Below, piece by piece: positions 60,996 through 64,000 of a stretch of DNA of 64,000 nt. Numbering within the stretch: position 1 is the stretch's first letter; each line of letters begins with the position of its first letter. The stretch comes from Cystobacter fuscus (GTDB lineage: Bacteria > Myxococcota > Myxococcia > Myxococcales > Myxococcaceae). The DNA lies in the NCBI RefSeq assembly GCF_002305875.1, contig NZ_CP022098.1, positions 8,618,001-8,682,000 on the forward strand. The letters run 5' to 3'. Position numbers and translations under genes: made by a program. The notes beneath the pieces are model-generated. The model ran no database searches and was not told where the DNA came from. It saw nothing but the letters and a program-made list of their open reading frames with translations.

Positions 60996-61971
60996 GCGAG
61001 CCGATGACCTGTGCCGCGGTGCTCTGCTCGAAGAGCTGGTCGTGGCTCTTGATGAACTTCTCGACCTTCTCTCCCGCCCGGACCTTGTTGATGGTGTCGA
61101 AGACGAGGGGCCCGAGCAGCGGGTTGCACTCGACCGTGGCGTTGAGCTTGCCGGCGACCATCGCCTCGAAGGCGCCCTTCACCCCGTCCACCGAGATGAG
61201 CGTCACGTCCTTGCCCGGGTTCATGCCCGCCTCGTCCAGGGCCTGGATGGCGCCCAGGGCCATGTCGTCGTTGTGGGCGTAGACGGCCTGGATCTGCTCG
61301 CGGTCGGACTTGATGAAGGCCTCCATGACCTCCTTGCCCTTGGCGCGGGTGAAGTCGGCGCTCTGGCTCTTGATGATCTTCATGTCCGGGTACTTCGCGA
61401 GGGTCTCCTCGAAGCCCTTCTTGCGATCAATGGCCGGGGCGGCACCCGTGGAGCCCTGCAGCTCGTAGATGTTGGCCTTGCCGTTGGTCTTCTTGGCGAG
61501 CCACTCGGCCGCCATGCGCCCCTCCTCCACGAAGTCGCTGGCGATGAGCGTGGTGTAGAGGCTCTCGTCGCTCGTCTTGATGCCGCGGTCCACGAGGATG
61601 ACCGGGATGTTGGCCTCCTTGGCGCGCGTCAACACGACCTCCCAGCCCGTCTCCACCACCGGGGCGAGCACGATGGCGTCCACCTTCTGCGCGATGAAGG
61701 ACGTGAGGGCCTGGATCTGCTGGGCCTGCTTGCCCTGGGCGTCCGCGAACTTCAGGTCCACGCCCCGCTTCTCCGCCTCGCCGCGGATCGAGTTCGTCTC
61801 CGCCGTGCGCCAGGCGCTCTCGGCACCCACCTGGGAGAAGCCCACCGTCAGCTTCTTGGCCACCGGGGCGCCGCCCGCGCCCTCCGCGCCCGTCGCCGGC
61901 GCCTTGTTCTCCGCGGCCTGCTGCTTACAACCCACCAGGGCGACCATCGCCGCCACGATCATCCATCTCAT
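60985..61971 (-). CDS. ytfQ: Furanose ABC transporter substrate-binding lipoprotein, YtfQ-like
   Basis: 328 residues. N-terminal MIVAAMVALVGC lipobox (C15), then a periplasmic-binding-protein type I domain: TVGFSQVGAESAWRTAETNS, VDAIVLAPVVETGWEVVLTR, VYAHNDDMALGAIQAL and the Asp hinge TLISVDGVKGAFEAM. YtfQ of E. coli binds galactofuranose; AESAWR is the typical YtfQ element. With the GH43 gene upstream, arabinofuranose is also plausible. The ribosome site ggaggg precedes ATG 61971. Confidence 0.9.
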   Translation of the reverse strand: MRWMIVAAMVALVGCKQQAAENKAPATGAEGAGGAPVAKKLTVGFSQVGAESAWRTAETNSIRGEAEKRGVDLKFADAQGKQAQQIQALTSFIAQKVDAIVLAPVVETGWEVVLTRAKEANIPVILVDRGIKTSDESLYTTLIASDFVEEGRMAAEWLAKKTNGKANIYELQGSTGAAPAIDRKKGFEETLAKYPDMKIIKSQSADFTRAKGKEVMEAFIKSDREQIQAVYAHNDDMALGAIQALDEAGMNPGKDVTLISVDGVKGAFEAMVAGKLNATVECNPLLGPLVFDTINKVRAGEKVEKFIKSHDQLFEQSTAAQVIGSREY

Positions 61972-61986
61972 GTGTCCCTCCAGGTG

Positions 61987-62009
61987 AGCGGCGAAACCGG
62001 TCCGCCGCT
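61987..62009. promoter_or_regulatory. Inverted repeat upstream of ytfQ
   Basis: AGCGGCG (61987-61993) and CGCCGCT (62003-62009) flank AAACCGGTC. It lies 16-38 bp before the ytfQ start and may be an operator (the ACCGGT core recalls LacI-type sites) or a leader hairpin. Confidence 0.35.
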
Positions 62010-62057
62010 GAAATCAACGAAGCTCCACTCGGTGCACCACAAGCGACGGTGTTTCCC

Positions 62058-62073
62058 GGACACGGCCGTGTCC
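62058..62073. promoter_or_regulatory. 16-bp perfect palindrome after the GH43 gene
   Basis: GGACACGGCCGTGTCC ends 1 bp before the GH43 stop codon. It could be an operator for the ytf genes or an intercistronic hairpin that sets relative expression. Confidence 0.4.
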
Positions 62074-63963
62074 CTACTGCTCCTTCAACTCATAGACTCG
62101 CACGTAATCGAAGGTGGCGACGAAACCTTCTCCACCGATCGACAACAGGCCCAGCCGGGGCGCCGCGCCCAGGGAGTGAGTCCACGTCGCGGTCCGGGTC
62201 CAGGTCGTGCCATCCCGACTCGAATACGCGGTGTAGAGTTCCTCGTTGCCCTGGACCCGCCGGGCGATCCGCATCCACACGGTCTCGTCGGCAGGGCCCC
62301 CATAGGTATCACCAAAGAGCGGCGCCCCCACCGGCACCTGCTCCGGCGATACCTCCTTCGAGAAGGCAATCTGCCGGGTCTCGTAGAACGAGACGTGGGT
62401 CAGCCGCACGTAGTTGTCGTCATCCTTCTGGATGAGCAGACCCGCCTGGACGAAGTTGTGGCAGCAGCTCACCGGCGGAACGTTCAGCGCCATCTTCGTC
62501 TCCACGAGAAAGTTCCCCGTGGGAGCGGGTTGCCAGAGCACGGCGGCGGCGTTGTCGCCCTGGTAGATGTCCTTGTTCCGGGTGTTGAAACGGAACTGGC
62601 CCGCCTCCACGCCGTAGTCACTCATCACGGGAGGACGCGTCCAGGACCACTTCGGGTCCAGCGAGGAGCCGTTGAACTCGTCCGAGAAGGCGGTCAGCTC
62701 CACGCCCGGCAGCTCCTGCTTCGCGAAGACGGGCTCGTAGTGGCTCTTCTCGTTGGCCTGGGCAGCGGGAGCGGGCTGCTCGGAATCCGAGGGCCCCTGG
62801 CCTCCGCGCGTCACCGGCCAACCATCCACCCAGTCCAGCGCGTCCATGAGCACCGGCCGCTTGTTGAGGAGATCTCCTCCGCCGGGCGTGCTCGACACGT
62901 AGGGGCTGTTGCGGTCGATGCCGTGGTAGACGATCCAATCCTGGCCGCCCGTGTCGGTGAAGACGCTGTGGTGCCCCACCCCCACCCAGCGGTTGCCATT
63001 GGCGCCCAGCACGGGCGTGCCGCCCACGCGGTTGTAGGTGAGGCGCACGCCTTCACGATCCACGAAGGGGCCGTAGGGCTGCTTGGAGCGTCCGGCGAAG
63101 ACGCTGTAGCCGGTGAGCGCGCCCCGGCAGCACTCCGCGGAGGAGGCCAGGAGATAGAAGTACTCCCCATGCTGGATGACGTTGGGCGCCTCGTAGCGGT
63201 TGGGGATGGCGACCTCGACCTGGGTGTAGGGATCCGAGGTGAGGCCATCCTCCGAGAGAGCGCGCACCGAGATGCCGCCGTAATAGCTGCCGTAGTAGAT
63301 GTACCGATCCCCGTCCCGCGTGACGAGGACCTCGGGGTCGTACACCTGCCGCCTGGAGTTGCCGCAGCAGACGTTCTCGTGCGGCTCCACGACGGGCTTG
63401 TTCGAGATCGTCCAGGGCCCGGCCGGGCTGTCACTCGTCGCGACGCCGATGGCGCTGCCGCCCTCCAGGGTGTCGGTGACGGTGAAATACAGATAGAACT
63501 TGTCGTTGAACCAGGCGATCTCGGGGGCCCAGATGCCGGCGCCGGGCTTCGCCCAATCCGGGAGTCTGGTCAGGGCATCCCCCACGTAGGCCCAGTCGAC
63601 CAGGTCCTGGGACTTGAGGATGGGCAGCAGGTGGTGTTTGTAGCGGCCCGAGCTGTCCCGGTCCTGCTCGTTCAGGGGGTCCGAGGTACACAGCATGTAC
63701 CAAGACGTATCGCTGCCCTGGCCGCGGATGAGAGTCGGGTCGGCACAGGTCTCCACGAAGCCTCCGCCCGGAATGGAGGCCCGCAAGGGATTGGTGAAGG
63801 TGCGACTCACGGGCGTGGGCGCTGGAGGCGGCTGGGGCTCGGGACCCGGAGGCCCCGAGGGCGTCGGCTCGCTCGGGCAGGCCGTGATGGTCAGCAATGC
63901 GAGCACCGGGAGCAGGGCTCCCATCCGGCTCCACCCCCGAGACGAGGACAAACCTCTCCGCAT
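62074..63963 (-). CDS. GH43 family glycoside hydrolase lipoprotein with DUF1349-type C-terminal domain
   Basis: 629 residues. A lipoprotein signal (LALLTITAC, C29) and a Pro-rich linker lead to a GH43 five-bladed propeller (about 55-370): catalytic-base Asp in ETCADPTLIRG (D75), DPEVLVTRDG for the mid-propeller acid, and GHHSVF. The C-terminal 200 residues resemble DUF1349 or laminin-like carbohydrate-binding folds (FSDEFNGSSLDPKW, DYVRVYEL). Probably an arabinanase or arabinofuranosidase on the cell surface. It is 102 bp before ytfQ in the same direction and may be first in that operon. Confidence 0.88.
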   Translation of the reverse strand: MRRGLSSSRGWSRMGALLPVLALLTITACPSEPTPSGPPGPEPQPPPAPTPVSRTFTNPLRASIPGGGFVETCADPTLIRGQGSDTSWYMLCTSDPLNEQDRDSSGRYKHHLLPILKSQDLVDWAYVGDALTRLPDWAKPGAGIWAPEIAWFNDKFYLYFTVTDTLEGGSAIGVATSDSPAGPWTISNKPVVEPHENVCCGNSRRQVYDPEVLVTRDGDRYIYYGSYYGGISVRALSEDGLTSDPYTQVEVAIPNRYEAPNVIQHGEYFYLLASSAECCRGALTGYSVFAGRSKQPYGPFVDREGVRLTYNRVGGTPVLGANGNRWVGVGHHSVFTDTGGQDWIVYHGIDRNSPYVSSTPGGGDLLNKRPVLMDALDWVDGWPVTRGGQGPSDSEQPAPAAQANEKSHYEPVFAKQELPGVELTAFSDEFNGSSLDPKWSWTRPPVMSDYGVEAGQFRFNTRNKDIYQGDNAAAVLWQPAPTGNFLVETKMALNVPPVSCCHNFVQAGLLIQKDDDNYVRLTHVSFYETRQIAFSKEVSPEQVPVGAPLFGDTYGGPADETVWMRIARRVQGNEELYTAYSSRDGTTWTRTATWTHSLGAAPRLGLLSIGGEGFVATFDYVRVYELKEQ

Positions 63964-64000
63964 GAACCCTGCTCCCTTCGCTGGATGATGTAACGGCTGT

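Overview
The window is high-GC bacterial DNA that I read as a myxobacterium of the suborder Cystobacterineae (Archangium, Cystobacter, Melittangium or Stigmatella type). Three things point there: a DUF2378 gene (a family known essentially from myxobacteria), an Imm11 gene of the MXAN_0049 type, and a full mevalonate operon beside many REC, DUF4388, TPR and coiled-coil regulators. This assignment is inference from gene content; no rRNA or tRNA gene was found.

Layout. 1-11.5 kb is an accessory region: a hybrid sensor kinase cut by the window edge, an alpha/beta hydrolase, an aldo/keto reductase with a divergent AraC regulator, an amidohydrolase lipoprotein, and much decayed mobile DNA. That decay includes three unequal remnants of one IS91-family 3' end, a Y1/REP-type transposase with an internal deletion, and truncated MFS, SMP-30-like and other genes. 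Within it lies an intact pair: a YopT-like (C58-type) cysteine peptidase with a proline-rich N-terminus, tail to tail with an Imm11 immunity-family gene.

11.5-18 kb is the mevalonate operon on the minus strand (fni, mvaA, mvk, mvaD, mvaK2, then a DUF4846 gene), which turns HMG-CoA into IPP and DMAPP. 18-30 kb holds HtpX, a lipoyl-less acyltransferase, envelope and coiled-coil proteins, a kelch-like lipoprotein, a sensor kinase coupled to an M16 peptidase, DUF2378 and a methyltransferase. 27.6-37.3 kb is a minus-strand run: a 1354-residue protein with a degenerate methyltransferase-like head and a long coiled coil, then dapF, two REC-containing regulators and a TPR lipoprotein.

37-54 kb is mostly conserved housekeeping: tdk-upp-hpt nucleotide salvage; spoVG-prs-rplY-pth (an order also seen in Firmicutes); rpsF-rpsR-rplI-dnaB; a peptidase C26 gene; DUF1844; and clpB. 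53.8-64 kb is carbohydrate uptake: MalF/MalG-type permeases divergent from a LamB-like porin, then a GH43 arabinanase-like lipoprotein followed by a complete YtfQ-YtfR-YtfT-YjfF furanose ABC importer. Together these suggest outer-membrane sugar entry, extracellular release of arabinofuranosides and inner-membrane import.
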